Origin: CBDDBX01 sp965225955
GTDB taxonomy: Bacteria; Acidobacteriota; Aminicenantia; UBA2199
Direction: 5' to 3'
Length of the DNA stretch: 64,000 nucleotides
Assembly (NCBI GenBank): GCA_965225955.1
Contig: CBDDBX010000012.1
Span: 1 to 64,000, forward strand
This document shows positions 1 through 8,421 of the stretch, piece by piece. The notes under the pieces are model-generated. The model searched no databases and was not told the DNA's origin. It worked only from the letters and a program-made list of their open reading frames with translations. Position numbers and translations under genes: made by a program. Each line of letters starts with the position of its first letter. Within the stretch, counting starts at the first letter, position 1.

Positions 1-1
1 A

Positions 2-1142
2 GCAGCCATTTCCGGAACATTCAAAAAAATCGGTATAAAAGAGGTGAAGTATCCCGATCGAATTGTAATTATTCTGGATCACGAAACCCCTGCTCCCAAA
101 GAATCCTCTGCAACAAACCATAAAGAGATCAGAGGCTTTGTGAAAGAACAGGGAATCACCAATTTCTTTGATATCAACAACGGAATCTGTCATCAGGTTT
201 TTGCTGAAAAGGGCTTTGCAATGCCCGGTAAACTTGTAGCAGGTTCAGATTCACATACCCCTACTCATGGTGCTCTTGGAGCAATGGCTGCAGGTATTGG
301 GCGCTCCGAGGTTGCTGCAATCTGGGCTACCGGAGAACTATGGTTCTCTGTACCGGAAACCATGAAGATAGTAATTAATGGCAAAATGCCGGATTACATC
401 ACTCCTAAAGATATTGCACTTCACATAATCGGGCAGATCAAATCTGACGGAGCTGACTATATGGCAGTGGAATTTACAGGAGAAACTGTAAGCAATATGT
501 CTGTTGCAGAGAGAATGGTTCTCTGTAATATGGCTGCCGAAATGGGAGCCAAAAACGGATATGTTCCACCAGATGAGACAACCTTTGAATATCTGAAAGG
601 GAAGAGCACAGACAGATTACACTCCAATCTATTCAGATGAAGATGCAAAAATACTGCAAAACAATAACTTTTAATGTGGAAGAGATTGAACCGGCAGTAG
701 CCAAACCACATACAGTAGATAACCACTGTAGTATAAGTGAAGTTGAAGGGCTGGCTATAGATCAGGCTCTTATAGGTACATGTACAAATGGCAGATTTAC
801 AGATCTTCAGGCAGCTGCAAGAGTGCTTAAAGGGAAAAAAAGTAAAAGTAAGAACCCTTATTATTCCTGCATCTGTTGAAGTATATAAAGAAGTTGTAAA
901 AGAGGGACTTGCTGAAATTTTCCTCGATGCAGGAGCTCTTATTTTAAGCCCTGGCTGTGGCCCCTGTCTCGGAGCTCACAATGGAGTAATGGCTCCAGGT
1001 GAAATTACATTTCTCAACTGCCAACAGAAATTTTAAAGGCAGAATGGGATGCCGGGAAGCAGAGATTTATCTGGGCTCACCTCTTGCAGTAGCAGCATCT
1101 GCTGTAACAGGCGAAATAACTCACCCAGGGAGGTTCTTATGA
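2..1142 (+). CDS. leuC: 3-isopropylmalate dehydratase/homoaconitase-type large subunit, 5'-truncated and frameshifted
   Basis: Large Fe-S subunit of the LeuC/aconitase hydro-lyase family; it isomerises a 2-hydroxy-tricarboxylic acid with the LeuD subunit encoded next. The frame is already open at base 2, so the N-terminus lies outside the window. Visible family blocks are SDSHTPTHGALG, YSDEDA, GTCTNGR, the Cys-containing LSPGCGPCLG and GRMGC. The protein is only continuous if four frame changes are bridged, near 610, 670, 838 (a run of A) and 1018. Coding resumes immediately each time with fully conserved residues and no internal substitutions, which suggests assembly indels rather than decay. 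It overlaps leuD by four bases. No leuA or leuB is nearby but an isocitrate dehydrogenase follows, so the true substrate may be citrate or homocitrate; this is inference. Confidence 0.85.
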
Positions 1143-1631
1143 TTAGTAAATTTAATGGAAAAGCGTGGAAATATGGTGACAACATAAACACCGATGTAAT
1201 TTTCCCCGGAAAATATACCTACCAGAAGATGGAACCTGAAGAGATGGCAAAGCATGCCCTCGAAGATCTGGATCCGGAATTTGTAAACAAAGTATCTGAC
1301 GGCGACATACTTATTGCAGGTAAAAACTTCGGAATGGGCTCTTCAAGAGAACAGGCTGCTGTTGCAATCAAATATGCCGGTATCAGGGTCATAATTGCTA
1401 AATCCTTTTCAAGAATATATTTCAGAAACGCTATCAATGCAGGGATGCCCGCCATCAAATGTCCTGAGGCTGTTGAAGCTGTGGAAAATGGCGAGCAGGT
1501 TGGTATCGATATGGAAAAGGGGGTTTATCACTACTCCTAAAGGTACGTTTGAATTTCCTCCTTATCCGGACACTGTAATGGAAATTCTTGAAAACAACGG
1601 ATTAATTAACTTTATAAAAAGTAAAATTTGA
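1139..1631 (+). CDS. leuD: 3-isopropylmalate dehydratase/homoaconitase-type small subunit, one frameshift
   Basis: Small swivel-domain subunit that partners the preceding LeuC-type protein. The start ATG at 1139 has a GGGAGG ribosome site and overlaps the leuC stop. Diagnostic blocks are NTDVIFPGKY near the start, GKNFGMGSSREQA and AKSFSRIYFRNAINAG. The loop after PGKY, which separates isopropylmalate isomerases from homoaconitases, reads TYQKMEPEE and does not decide the substrate. A frameshift at about 1518 in a run of five G moves the last part (TPKGTFEFPPYPD onward) into another frame; the joined protein is about 163 residues, the usual length. Probably a sequencing indel. Confidence 0.85.
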
Positions 1632-1646
1632 CACTCAGGAGGGATA

Positions 1647-2832
1647 ATGTCAAAACGGACTATCGTATTAATGCCAGGTGACGGTATTGGTAAAACCGTT
1701 CTACCGGAAGCTGTAAGAGTAATTGAAGCCGCAGGTTTTAAAGCAGACTATTGTACACGCAGATATCGGCTGGGAGTTCTGGTGCAAAGAGGGTAATCCT
1801 CTGCCTCAGAGAACACTTGATATTCTCGAAGAACATAAAACTTGTCTTTTTGGTGCCATCACATCCAAACCCAAAGCAGAAGCTATGGAAGAACTGGCTC
1901 CTGAGTTAAAAGATAAAGGACATGTATATTACAGCCCTATTGTTGCTTTAAGGCAGCATTTCAACCTTGACATCTGTCTGAGACCCTGCAAAGCCTTCAA
2001 AGGTAATCCTCTGAACTTTGTAAGAAAGGGCCCTAATGACACAATTGAAGAACCTCTGGTTGATGTTGCTATCTTCAGACAGAATACTGAAGGTCTCTAT
2101 GGCGGAATCGAGTGGACCAATCCACCAGATAACGTATATGAAGCCTTAAGAACTCATCCAAAGATGAAACTCTTCCTTGACACACCAAAAGAAGAGCTTG
2201 CTATTTCTACAAGAATTTTCACCAGAAAAGCAACTGAAAGAATTCTCAGAGCTGCATTTGAGCACGCTAAAAAGTTTGGCTACAAGTCAGTAACTCTCTG
2301 CGAAAAACCAAATGTTCTCAGAGAAACTTCAGGTATGATGCTTACAATGGCAAAAGAGATTCAGAAAGAGTATGGCAACATTCAGCTCTGGAACACAAAC
2401 ATCGATGCACAGATGATGTGGCTCACCAAAAACCCTGAAGATTACGGCGTATTTGTATGCGGTAATATGTTTGGTGATATCGTATCTGACGGTTTTGCAG
2501 GTCTTGTTGGTGGTCTTGGTTTTGCCTGCTCAGCAAATATTGGCGAAAAGGTTGCTATTTTTGAACCTACTCACGGTTCAGCACCAAAATATGAAACATT
2601 TGAAAATTCAATTGTTAATCCAACAGCTATGATTCTTACAGCATGCATGATGCTTGACCATATCAATGAAACTGAAATGGCAACAAAAATCAGAAATGCT
2701 ATTGCTAAAGTTATCGCAGAAGGTAAAGTAAGAGCATACGATATGCTTAAACTTAAAGGTTGTCAGGAAGTTCTTTCACAGGGAGCTGCCTCAACCAAAG
2801 AGATGACAGACGCAATTATTGCTGCACTGTAA
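1647..2832 (+). CDS. icd: Isocitrate/isopropylmalate dehydrogenase family protein, likely NADP isocitrate dehydrogenase, one frameshift
   Basis: Beta-decarboxylating dehydrogenase, about 394 residues once joined. ATG at 1647 follows CAGGAGGG and begins with an LMPGDGIGK block; a single missing base near 1748 shifts into the frame continuing VHADIGWEFW. Conserved blocks are VALRQ with LRP, RQNTEGLYGGIEW, CGNMFGDIVSD and HGSAPKY. The KY after HGSAP matches the coenzyme pocket of NADP-dependent isocitrate dehydrogenases, whereas isopropylmalate dehydrogenases usually have DI there. With the LeuC/LeuD-type hydratase immediately upstream, the three genes plausibly make 2-oxoglutarate from citrate. 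A homoisocitrate role cannot be excluded. A hairpin terminator follows. Confidence 0.82.
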
Positions 2833-2855
2833 AAACAGAGCCCATTTACAATATA

Positions 2856-2875
2856 AGCCCGGTTAATCCCGGGCT
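2856..2875 (+). terminator. Hairpin terminator after icd
   Basis: AGCCCGG and CCGGGCT form a 7-bp stem with a six-base loop, followed by TTCTC, 24 bases after the stop codon. It closes the leuC-leuD-icd operon. Confidence 0.65.
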
Positions 2876-2889
2876 TTCTCATTTATAGT

Positions 2890-2920
2890 AACCACGAATA
2901 ATCACAAATAAACACTAAAA
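2890..2920 (+). repeat. Short CCACGAAT-type intergenic repeat, copy 1
   Basis: AACCACGAATAATCACAAAT followed by AAACACTAAAA. Almost the same string recurs at 3344 and 4571, and diverged forms lie at 33942 and, inverted, near 34111. Such degenerate 10-12-base periodic repeats occur between genes in many uncultured bacteria; their function is unknown. Confidence 0.6.
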
Positions 2921-2956
2921 ATTGAAAAAAAATAGTTTTTTACATAAACTGTAAAG

Positions 2957-3337
2957 ATGAAAGATTTCACATCTGCAAATGAACAGGTCTGGGATACTAT
3001 AAGGGCACATAAGAGAATAACCATCGAAAAAGCTACTGAGATAAATAGCTGCAAATGCAGGATCATGAATATATCTACCAGTGGAATGATGATTAGTTCT
3101 CCTCAACTTCACGGAGATGGTCCCGTTGAAATAATGATGGAGATTGACGGCGCAGTTGTCACTCTGGAAGGTCAGGTTGTATGGTCCACAGATAATGCTC
3201 ACGAAGACTGCTTTGATATGGGAATCTATATTACCAATGCTCCAGCTTCCTTCAGGCAGTTTGTAGACAATCTCTATCTTGAAGTAAAAGAGAGGAATGT
3301 AAACTATCCTCACCTCTTCAATGAAAACGAGCACTGA
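2957..3337 (+). CDS. PilZ domain protein (probable c-di-GMP receptor)
   Basis: A 126-residue single-domain protein. The RxxxR motif (RAHKR, residues 16-20) and the NxSxxG motif (NISTSG) that contact cyclic di-GMP in PilZ domains are both present, with the spacing and beta-rich pattern of the family. It is probably cytosolic and reads out c-di-GMP, often for motility or exopolysaccharide control, but no target is visible nearby. There is no Shine-Dalgarno sequence: TTGAAA (2922-2927) and TAAACT (2945-2950), 17 bases apart, put the predicted transcript start on the ATG, so the gene may be leaderless. It stands alone between two copies of an intergenic repeat. Confidence 0.8.
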   Translation: MKDFTSANEQVWDTIRAHKRITIEKATEINSCKCRIMNISTSGMMISSPQLHGDGPVEIMMEIDGAVVTLEGQVVWSTDNAHEDCFDMGIYITNAPASFRQFVDNLYLEVKERNVNYPHLFNENEH

Positions 3338-3343
3338 TTATGT

Positions 3344-3653
3344 AACCACGAATAATCACAAATAAACACCAAAATTTTTTAACGCTAATTAACGCTAAAA
3401 AAGATCCCAACAAACGCGAATGGGATCATGTCTGTTTTTTATGCAATTTACCCGTATCCTGTTAAACGGGCGCATACTCCGTTATGGTAAAGCCAATTAT
3501 GCATTATATTCGGTGACAAGCTGGCGCTTGCTCCCATCTTCGCTATTAGTCACTATTCGCAAGCTCATTGTTCCTGCGAAGACCCTACAAATCGTGTTTC
3601 TATTATCAGGCCAGAGATCCCCTACAAGATATTCTTTCTGTTATAATGGTTTT
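3344..3653 (+). repeat. Direct repeat copy A (146 bp, 3344-3489) and rest of the intergenic region
   Basis: Bases 3344-3489 match 4571-4715 closely: CCACGAAT-type start, AACGCTAATTAACGC, TATGCAATTTAC and GGGCGCATACTCCGTTATGG. The two copies bracket the lipid kinase gene. A further matching segment (CCTACA...CGTGTT...TTATCAGG) lies at about 3583-3618 and again at about 4735-4765; between these, copy A has about 80 extra bases. An open frame runs through but has no protein-like character upstream of the kinase start at 3654. Confidence 0.7.
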
Positions 3654-4592
3654 ATGAAAAAGATCGCCATCCTGTTTAATCCTTCTTCTGGCAAAAAGAG
3701 AGTAAAGAAGAATCTGATTGCAATTGAAGCAGCCTTTAAGAATCAATCATTAAACTACGAACTTTTCATTACAGAAAGCGAAGATCATTTAAGAGAACTC
3801 TCCAGAATCTCCCCTCAAAACTTTGATATCATAGTTGGAGCAGGTGGAGATACCACAATGAATATCATTGCTGAAGAGATGACAGCTTATTACACCTCAA
3901 CCTGCAACTTACCACCTATGGGAATGGTTGGTACAGGATCTGCCAACGATGTTATAAATAGTCTTAATCTCAGAACTCCGGCTGAACTTGCCAAAGCTAT
4001 AAGTGACTCCAGCATAAAAAATCTGGATGTATGCAAACTTGATCTTAATGGTGGAGAAAAGTTTCTTCATTTTATAGGTAGCATGAGTCTTGGACTTGGG
4101 GTTGTGGTAAATGAGTTTGTTGAAGAGTTTAAGACGAAACAGAGATTAATTGCATCAAACGATTTCACAGGTCAGGTGCTACCGGGAATGGTGGGTGCAT
4201 ATAAAGGATTTAAATCCGGGAAACTTCCACAAAAGGCTATTGTTAATGGAGAAGAGTCTGTTTTTTCATTAATGGTCTTAATGAATACTCCTCTCTATGC
4301 TAATGGATTGAGACTGAGCAATGAAGTAGATCCATTTGATGGAATTGCTGACTTAATGGTAATCAATACTAAATCTGTAACAGAAACCACAAAGAAGATG
4401 ATTCAGATATCCAAAGGGAAACAGCCGGCAGGTCTCATACATAAAAAACATAAAGAGTACATAATAGAGTTTCCAACGCCCACCTCCATCCAGCTGGATG
4501 GGGACATCCACACAAATATCAGAACCATCAAAGCCACAGTGATTTCAGGAATCCTGCCTGTATTCACAGGAACCACGAATAAACACAAATAG
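3654..4592 (+). CDS. Diacylglycerol kinase/YegS-type lipid kinase
   Basis: Lipid kinase of the DAGK catalytic family, about 312 residues, phosphorylating a diacylglycerol, sphingoid or related lipid at the inner membrane. The start MKKIAILFNPSSGKK gives the NPxSG nucleotide block; GMVGTGSANDV is the second conserved block. The catalytic loop reads GGDTT (residues 64-68) where the family normally has GGDGT, an unusual change. TATAAT at 3642-3647 lies six bases before the ATG and no Shine-Dalgarno is present, so it may be leaderless. The gene sits alone between ~146-bp direct repeats; its last residues (TNKHK) and stop codon are encoded by repeat copy B, so the C-terminus seems to have been set by the repeat. 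Confidence 0.8.
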   Translation: MKKIAILFNPSSGKKRVKKNLIAIEAAFKNQSLNYELFITESEDHLRELSRISPQNFDIIVGAGGDTTMNIIAEEMTAYYTSTCNLPPMGMVGTGSANDVINSLNLRTPAELAKAISDSSIKNLDVCKLDLNGGEKFLHFIGSMSLGLGVVVNEFVEEFKTKQRLIASNDFTGQVLPGMVGAYKGFKSGKLPQKAIVNGEESVFSLMVLMNTPLYANGLRLSNEVDPFDGIADLMVINTKSVTETTKKMIQISKGKQPAGLIHKKHKEYIIEFPTPTSIQLDGDIHTNIRTIKATVISGILPVFTGTTNKHK

Positions 4593-4982
4593 ACACGAAA
4601 TTTTTTAACGCTAATTGACGCCAAAAAAAACACCAACAAGCGCGAATTGGATCATATCTGTTTTTTATGCAATTTACTCGTATCCTATTAAACGGGCGCA
4701 TACTCCGTTATGGTAGCACCATAACTTCGATGCGCCCCTACATTCCGTGTTCCTTTTATCAGGTCAGAAATCATATGAATCCCACCCTGTTTTCGTAATC
4801 AAATCCTGTGCCTGTTTTTGTATGTCCCTGTTTGTCAGTGTTCGTCCGTGTCAGTTTTCGTTTATAAGAGACTATTTTTATTGGGTTCAGGAACATCTTA
4901 TTCCCGAGGTATTTTCATTTTCTATTGTATTTTTGAGTATTTTTTACTATCACAAACACAAAGAGTAATAACGAGGTTATAC
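4571..4982 (+). repeat. Direct repeat copy B (4571-4715) and downstream intergenic repeats
   Basis: Second copy of the 146-bp repeat at 3344-3489, starting inside the lipid kinase 3' end. Downstream, 4830-4858 holds a string of the type GTCAGTGTTCGTCCGTGTCAG, a second family of degenerate CACGGAC repeats, of which fragments recur near 44620, 51690 and 58105. No convincing gene is seen between 4593 and 4982. Confidence 0.65.
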
Positions 4983-6056
4983 ATGGTAAGGTTTTTCATT
5001 CTCTTTCTTGTTTCTATATTTTTCATCGGCTGTAGTTCTGAAGATAAAACTTTTGAATTTCAATTCAGAGAGCTACCTTTAAAAAAGATAAAAAGTATTG
5101 ATATCTCAAATATAGACAACTTCGATTGCGACTACTTTGCAGTTGATAAGAAAGAGAACATTTTTCTACTTAACAGCAGATATGTACGAATAGTGAAGCT
5201 TGATTCTAATGGAAAATTCCTGCAGGAGATGACAATACAGGGGGAAGGCCCAGGTGAAATCAAAGATTTCCCTCACATAACAACAACGAACCAAAACCTA
5301 TGGGTAACATCTTATAGAAAAATCTGCATTTACAACCCGGATACTCTGGAACTTATAAAAAATATTAAACTGGACAAGGGTGCCCACAGCATCACACCTC
5401 TTACTGAACAATCATGGATCTCTACCAAAGAGTTCCCCGATAATAACGACTGGAGCACAGAACTATGGAACCAGAAGATCAATGAAGAGCCATTGAAAAT
5501 CTTTACCATCGAAAAGGGTAGTCGCATGGAAGTTGCATACAGTGGAGGGACAGTATCATTCTTCCCAGGAACTCCAATAACCCACGAACTTGTTTTCAAA
5601 AAATCCGGCAGCAATATAGTCTGTGCAAATAGTATTGAATACAAACTCTATCTTAAAGATCAGATGGGGCGGATATTAAAAGTAGTAGAAATCCCCCATA
5701 TTAACCCTGATTTTACAGATGAAGCAAAACAGAATGTAATAGATGAGTTTGTAACCCAATACCGCAAAGGCCTTCCTAAAGCAATAAAAAAAGGATGCAA
5801 AGAGGCTCTTCCTGATAAACTGAGCGCTATTGCCAGTATCAGAAACCTGCCACAAAACAGACTTCTGGTTAGATCAGTAATTGGGTACAAACAGTACAGA
5901 GATGATATATTTGATAAAGACCTGAATTATCTCTACTCTTTAAAAAACATTCTTCTTCCAAAAGCCGATAGTATAAAAACAGTTAATAATAAGATTTTTA
6001 TATTCATAAAAGAAGATAATAAGGAAAGAATTGAAGTCTACACTCTGGATGAGTAA
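4983..6056 (+). CDS. 6-bladed beta-propeller lipoprotein
   Basis: A 357-residue lipoprotein. ATG at 4983 begins a signal peptide with lipobox FFIG|C (Cys17), so I prefer it to the longer upstream frame, which runs through repeat DNA. The body carries repeated blade strands and the motif GEGPGE, typical of the DUF5128-like 6-bladed propellers common in Bacteroidota. It probably sits on the outer or inner membrane facing the periplasm. No enzymatic motif is visible. It is monocistronic and ends at a strong terminator shared with the convergent cyclophilin gene. Confidence 0.75.
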   Translation: MVRFFILFLVSIFFIGCSSEDKTFEFQFRELPLKKIKSIDISNIDNFDCDYFAVDKKENIFLLNSRYVRIVKLDSNGKFLQEMTIQGEGPGEIKDFPHITTTNQNLWVTSYRKICIYNPDTLELIKNIKLDKGAHSITPLTEQSWISTKEFPDNNDWSTELWNQKINEEPLKIFTIEKGSRMEVAYSGGTVSFFPGTPITHELVFKKSGSNIVCANSIEYKLYLKDQMGRILKVVEIPHINPDFTDEAKQNVIDEFVTQYRKGLPKAIKKGCKEALPDKLSAIASIRNLPQNRLLVRSVIGYKQYRDDIFDKDLNYLYSLKNILLPKADSIKTVNNKIFIFIKEDNKERIEVYTLDE

Positions 6057-6064
6057 GACTTGCA

Positions 6065-6085
6065 GGGGGCAGAATGCCCCCTTTT
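6065..6085 (+). terminator. Intrinsic terminator
   Basis: GGGGGC-AGAAT-GCCCCC stem with TTTT on the plus strand, between two convergent genes; the clearest U-tract terminator in the window. Confidence 0.85.
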
Positions 6086-6093
6086 GATATATT

Positions 6094-8016
6094 TTATTTA
6101 ACTTTGATTATTTCTGAGATCTTATCGCCTCTTCTGACTTTATGAACAACATCAAGGCCTTTTACTACCTTACCAAAAATTGTATATCTTCCATCAAGAT
6201 GGGGAGTTGGGGAGTGAGTAATAAACCACTGACTACCTTCTGTATCTTTACCTGCAGAAGCCATGCCTACATAACCTTCCCTGTAGCCGATATTACTCAG
6301 CTCAGATCTGATTGTATAGTCAGGTCCACCCCATCCATCACCTCTATTGCAGCCACACTGAATAACAAAGTTGGGAACAACTCTGTGAAAGAAATTATTT
6401 TTATAATATCCACTATCAACAAGTTTCAGAAAATTAGCCACTGATCCTGGTGACCTGTCTACCATCAGCTCTATATGGATATCACCTTTATTTGTTTTAA
6501 CAACTGCAATCTGTTTCTTTTTTATTCCTGCAACATAGCTCCAGTCAATACCATCTTCTGTTTTGTATTTATCTTTTTTAATCTCATATGCCGGATCAAA
6601 ATACTTCAAAGTTTTCTCAATTGCTGCTTTAGCCTCAAGATGAGTCCTTGGTTCAGCTCTCACCAGAGCCTCTTTAAGAAAAGCAGTATCTTTTACAATC
6701 TCTTTATGATTGAACTTCTTATTACTTAGAACAGAACAACTCAGAGTTACAAGAGCCGGATCATTCTCTTTTATCACATTCTTTAGAAACTCAACAAACT
6801 CCAGAGCTTTTTCTCTGTCCTTAAAAATACTGATATCTTTTCTAAGGGAAATCAGTGCTTCAAGAGCAGCCATTCTTACGACACTCTTATCTTTACTGTT
6901 AACAATCTTCTTCAACAGATCATAAGATCCCGCATCACTACCCAGAAGAGCTATGAAAGCAGCCTTCTCATAATTATCAACCGCTTTATCAATAGCAATC
7001 TTTATTTTACCTACAGCATCTTCTTTGTCTTTCTCACTTTTAAGCAGAGCCTTCAAAAGATTAACCCTTACTCTCCAGAAAAGTTTATCATTCTTAAGAG
7101 ATTCCCTGCATTTATCTAAAACACTATCACCTCTTGAATTCATAAGCGCAGAAGCTGAGACCTGAACATGAATATTTTTATCAGCAAGCCCTTTAAACAT
7201 ATATTCTGTAAACTCCGGTCCTTCCATGCGCCTAACACTATTGAGGCCATTATTCCTTACCCGATAATCCATATCTCCATAAGCCTTACCAAGAAGATTA
7301 AGAGCATTCTCTTTTCCCAGCCTTCCTGTTAACAGAGCGATGTTCATCCTTACAACAGGATTCTTCTCTTTATCAAAAGCAGCAATAATGTCTCCACCAT
7401 ACTGGTCCAGTTCCTTATCATTAGTACGGGCAAAATAGAAACCACAATACTCACGAACATTATCAACCTTACTCTTAAGAGCATTCACAACTCTCTTTGT
7501 ACCTTCAGCAGAACAGATCCTTCTCAGGCAATATCTGTAAATCCCTTTAACAACACCCTCTTCATCAGCAGCACTACTATTTCCAGCCAGCACAGCAAGC
7601 CCTTTATCGGTTCCACATTTTCCTATAGCTGTAAGTATCTCAGTTCTTACACCAGTATCTTTTTCCTTATCAAGAGCTACAATAAGCAGAGCTTCACCCT
7701 CTTCATTACCACACTGCCCAATAGCATATGCAGCAGATTTTCTTACATTAGCAGCACCATCTTCCACCAGCACCTTTCCAAGGTCAGGTAAAAGATTCTT
7801 ATCCTGAACAGAAGCAATAGCCTCGACGGCCGCAACTCTATATTTTTCAACCTTATTATGTAAATAGTTCTTCAAACCTTCACTATCACGACTATCCTGA
7901 AAAGTATAAATCTTCTGCATTTCAGAATCCGCGAAACGATTGGCATCTTCAACCTTCTCCTTACACCCTGTTAGCAACAGAAATGAGACAATAATGAGAA
8001 CCATCAATTTTTTCAT
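6094..8016 (-). CDS. Lipoprotein with HEAT repeats and C-terminal cyclophilin peptidyl-prolyl isomerase
   Basis: A 640-residue protein. The signal peptide ends in the lipobox LLTG|C (Cys18). Residues about 25-460 are alpha-helical HEAT-type repeats (for example KNLLPDLGKVL with VRKSAAYAIG, VRTEILTAIGKCG). Residues about 485-640 form a cyclophilin domain: NKGDIHIEL, FFHRVVPNFVIQ, SQWFITHSPTPHLDG and FGKVV; the catalytic Arg of FHR is kept. It probably folds or scaffolds envelope proteins in the periplasm, with the HEAT solenoid binding a client; this is inference. AGGAG precedes the ATG, and a TTGACT-N17-TATATT promoter lies upstream. Monocistronic. Confidence 0.85.
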   Translation of the reverse strand: MKKLMVLIIVSFLLLTGCKEKVEDANRFADSEMQKIYTFQDSRDSEGLKNYLHNKVEKYRVAAVEAIASVQDKNLLPDLGKVLVEDGAANVRKSAAYAIGQCGNEEGEALLIVALDKEKDTGVRTEILTAIGKCGTDKGLAVLAGNSSAADEEGVVKGIYRYCLRRICSAEGTKRVVNALKSKVDNVREYCGFYFARTNDKELDQYGGDIIAAFDKEKNPVVRMNIALLTGRLGKENALNLLGKAYGDMDYRVRNNGLNSVRRMEGPEFTEYMFKGLADKNIHVQVSASALMNSRGDSVLDKCRESLKNDKLFWRVRVNLLKALLKSEKDKEDAVGKIKIAIDKAVDNYEKAAFIALLGSDAGSYDLLKKIVNSKDKSVVRMAALEALISLRKDISIFKDREKALEFVEFLKNVIKENDPALVTLSCSVLSNKKFNHKEIVKDTAFLKEALVRAEPRTHLEAKAAIEKTLKYFDPAYEIKKDKYKTEDGIDWSYVAGIKKKQIAVVKTNKGDIHIELMVDRSPGSVANFLKLVDSGYYKNNFFHRVVPNFVIQCGCNRGDGWGGPDYTIRSELSNIGYREGYVGMASAGKDTEGSQWFITHSPTPHLDGRYTIFGKVVKGLDVVHKVRRGDKISEIIKVK

Positions 8017-8043
8017 GTAAAACTCCTATTAGATTAATAAAAA

Positions 8044-8072
8044 AATATAGCTCACCACCTTTTCAAAGTCAA
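8044..8072 (-). promoter_or_regulatory. Sigma70-type promoter of the HEAT-cyclophilin gene
   Basis: On the minus strand TTGACT (8067-8072), 17 bases, then TATATT (8044-8049). About 27 bases remain to the ATG, with room for the AGGAG site. Confidence 0.6.
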
Positions 8073-8080
8073 AAAATATA

Positions 8081-8260
8081 CGAACGGGGACGGTACCTAA
8101 AAATATATATTTTTTTTTCTGGTTTTGGAAGATTGTAGAGCAATACGGGTGTTTGAAGGAGTTATTATTACATTTTTTCTGGCATTTAAAGAGATATTGA
8201 CGCCTGAATATGAAGTTCTAAATAAAAATTTTATATATTTTTAGGTACCGTCCCCGTTCG
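8081..8260. mobile_element. MITE-like element with perfect 29-bp terminal inverted repeats
   Basis: Bases 8081-8109 (CGAACGGGGACGGTACC onward) are the exact reverse complement of 8232-8260. The 12-base CGTCCCCGTTCG end is then repeated in tandem up to 8272. The roughly 120-base interior has no convincing gene. GGGGACGG-type ends resemble those near REP-associated tyrosine transposases in other genomes, so this may be a non-autonomous relative; no transposase is present here. Confidence 0.7.
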
Positions 8261-8342
8261 CGTCCCCGTTCGCAAAACATTTGCATTCCAGATTCATCTG
8301 TAGTGAAATAAAAGGAATATCGAAAATTGATTTTGGTGAGAG

Positions 8343-8401
8343 AAGGGCAGAAATAATCACTCGCAAGCTCGTGACTGGCAAAGCCATGGGATTCTGCCCT
8401 T
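8343..8401. promoter_or_regulatory. Cloverleaf-like structured element downstream of pheT
   Basis: An outer 10-bp stem AAGGGCAGAA (8343-8352)/TTCTGCCCTT (8392-8401) encloses two hairpins: TCAC...GTGA (8357-8374) and TGGC-AAA-GCCA (8376-8386). It lies 20 bases after the pheT stop, and may end pheST transcription or be a dispersed structured repeat. The remaining intergenic bases, 8261-8342, show nothing else. Confidence 0.5.
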
Positions 8402-8421
8402 ACTTTTATTTGATATTATTT

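Noticed and set aside
2915..3334. 139-codon minus-strand frame opposite the PilZ gene
   Set aside because: The plus-strand frame has the PilZ motifs; this one has none.
3420..3653. N-terminal extension of the lipid kinase frame
   Set aside because: The frame runs through repeat copy A; the conserved NPSSG block starts at 3654 with a -10 box just upstream.
8108..8238. Possible transposase remnant within the 180-bp element
   Set aside because: A frame of about 40 codons is open but shows no transposase motif.
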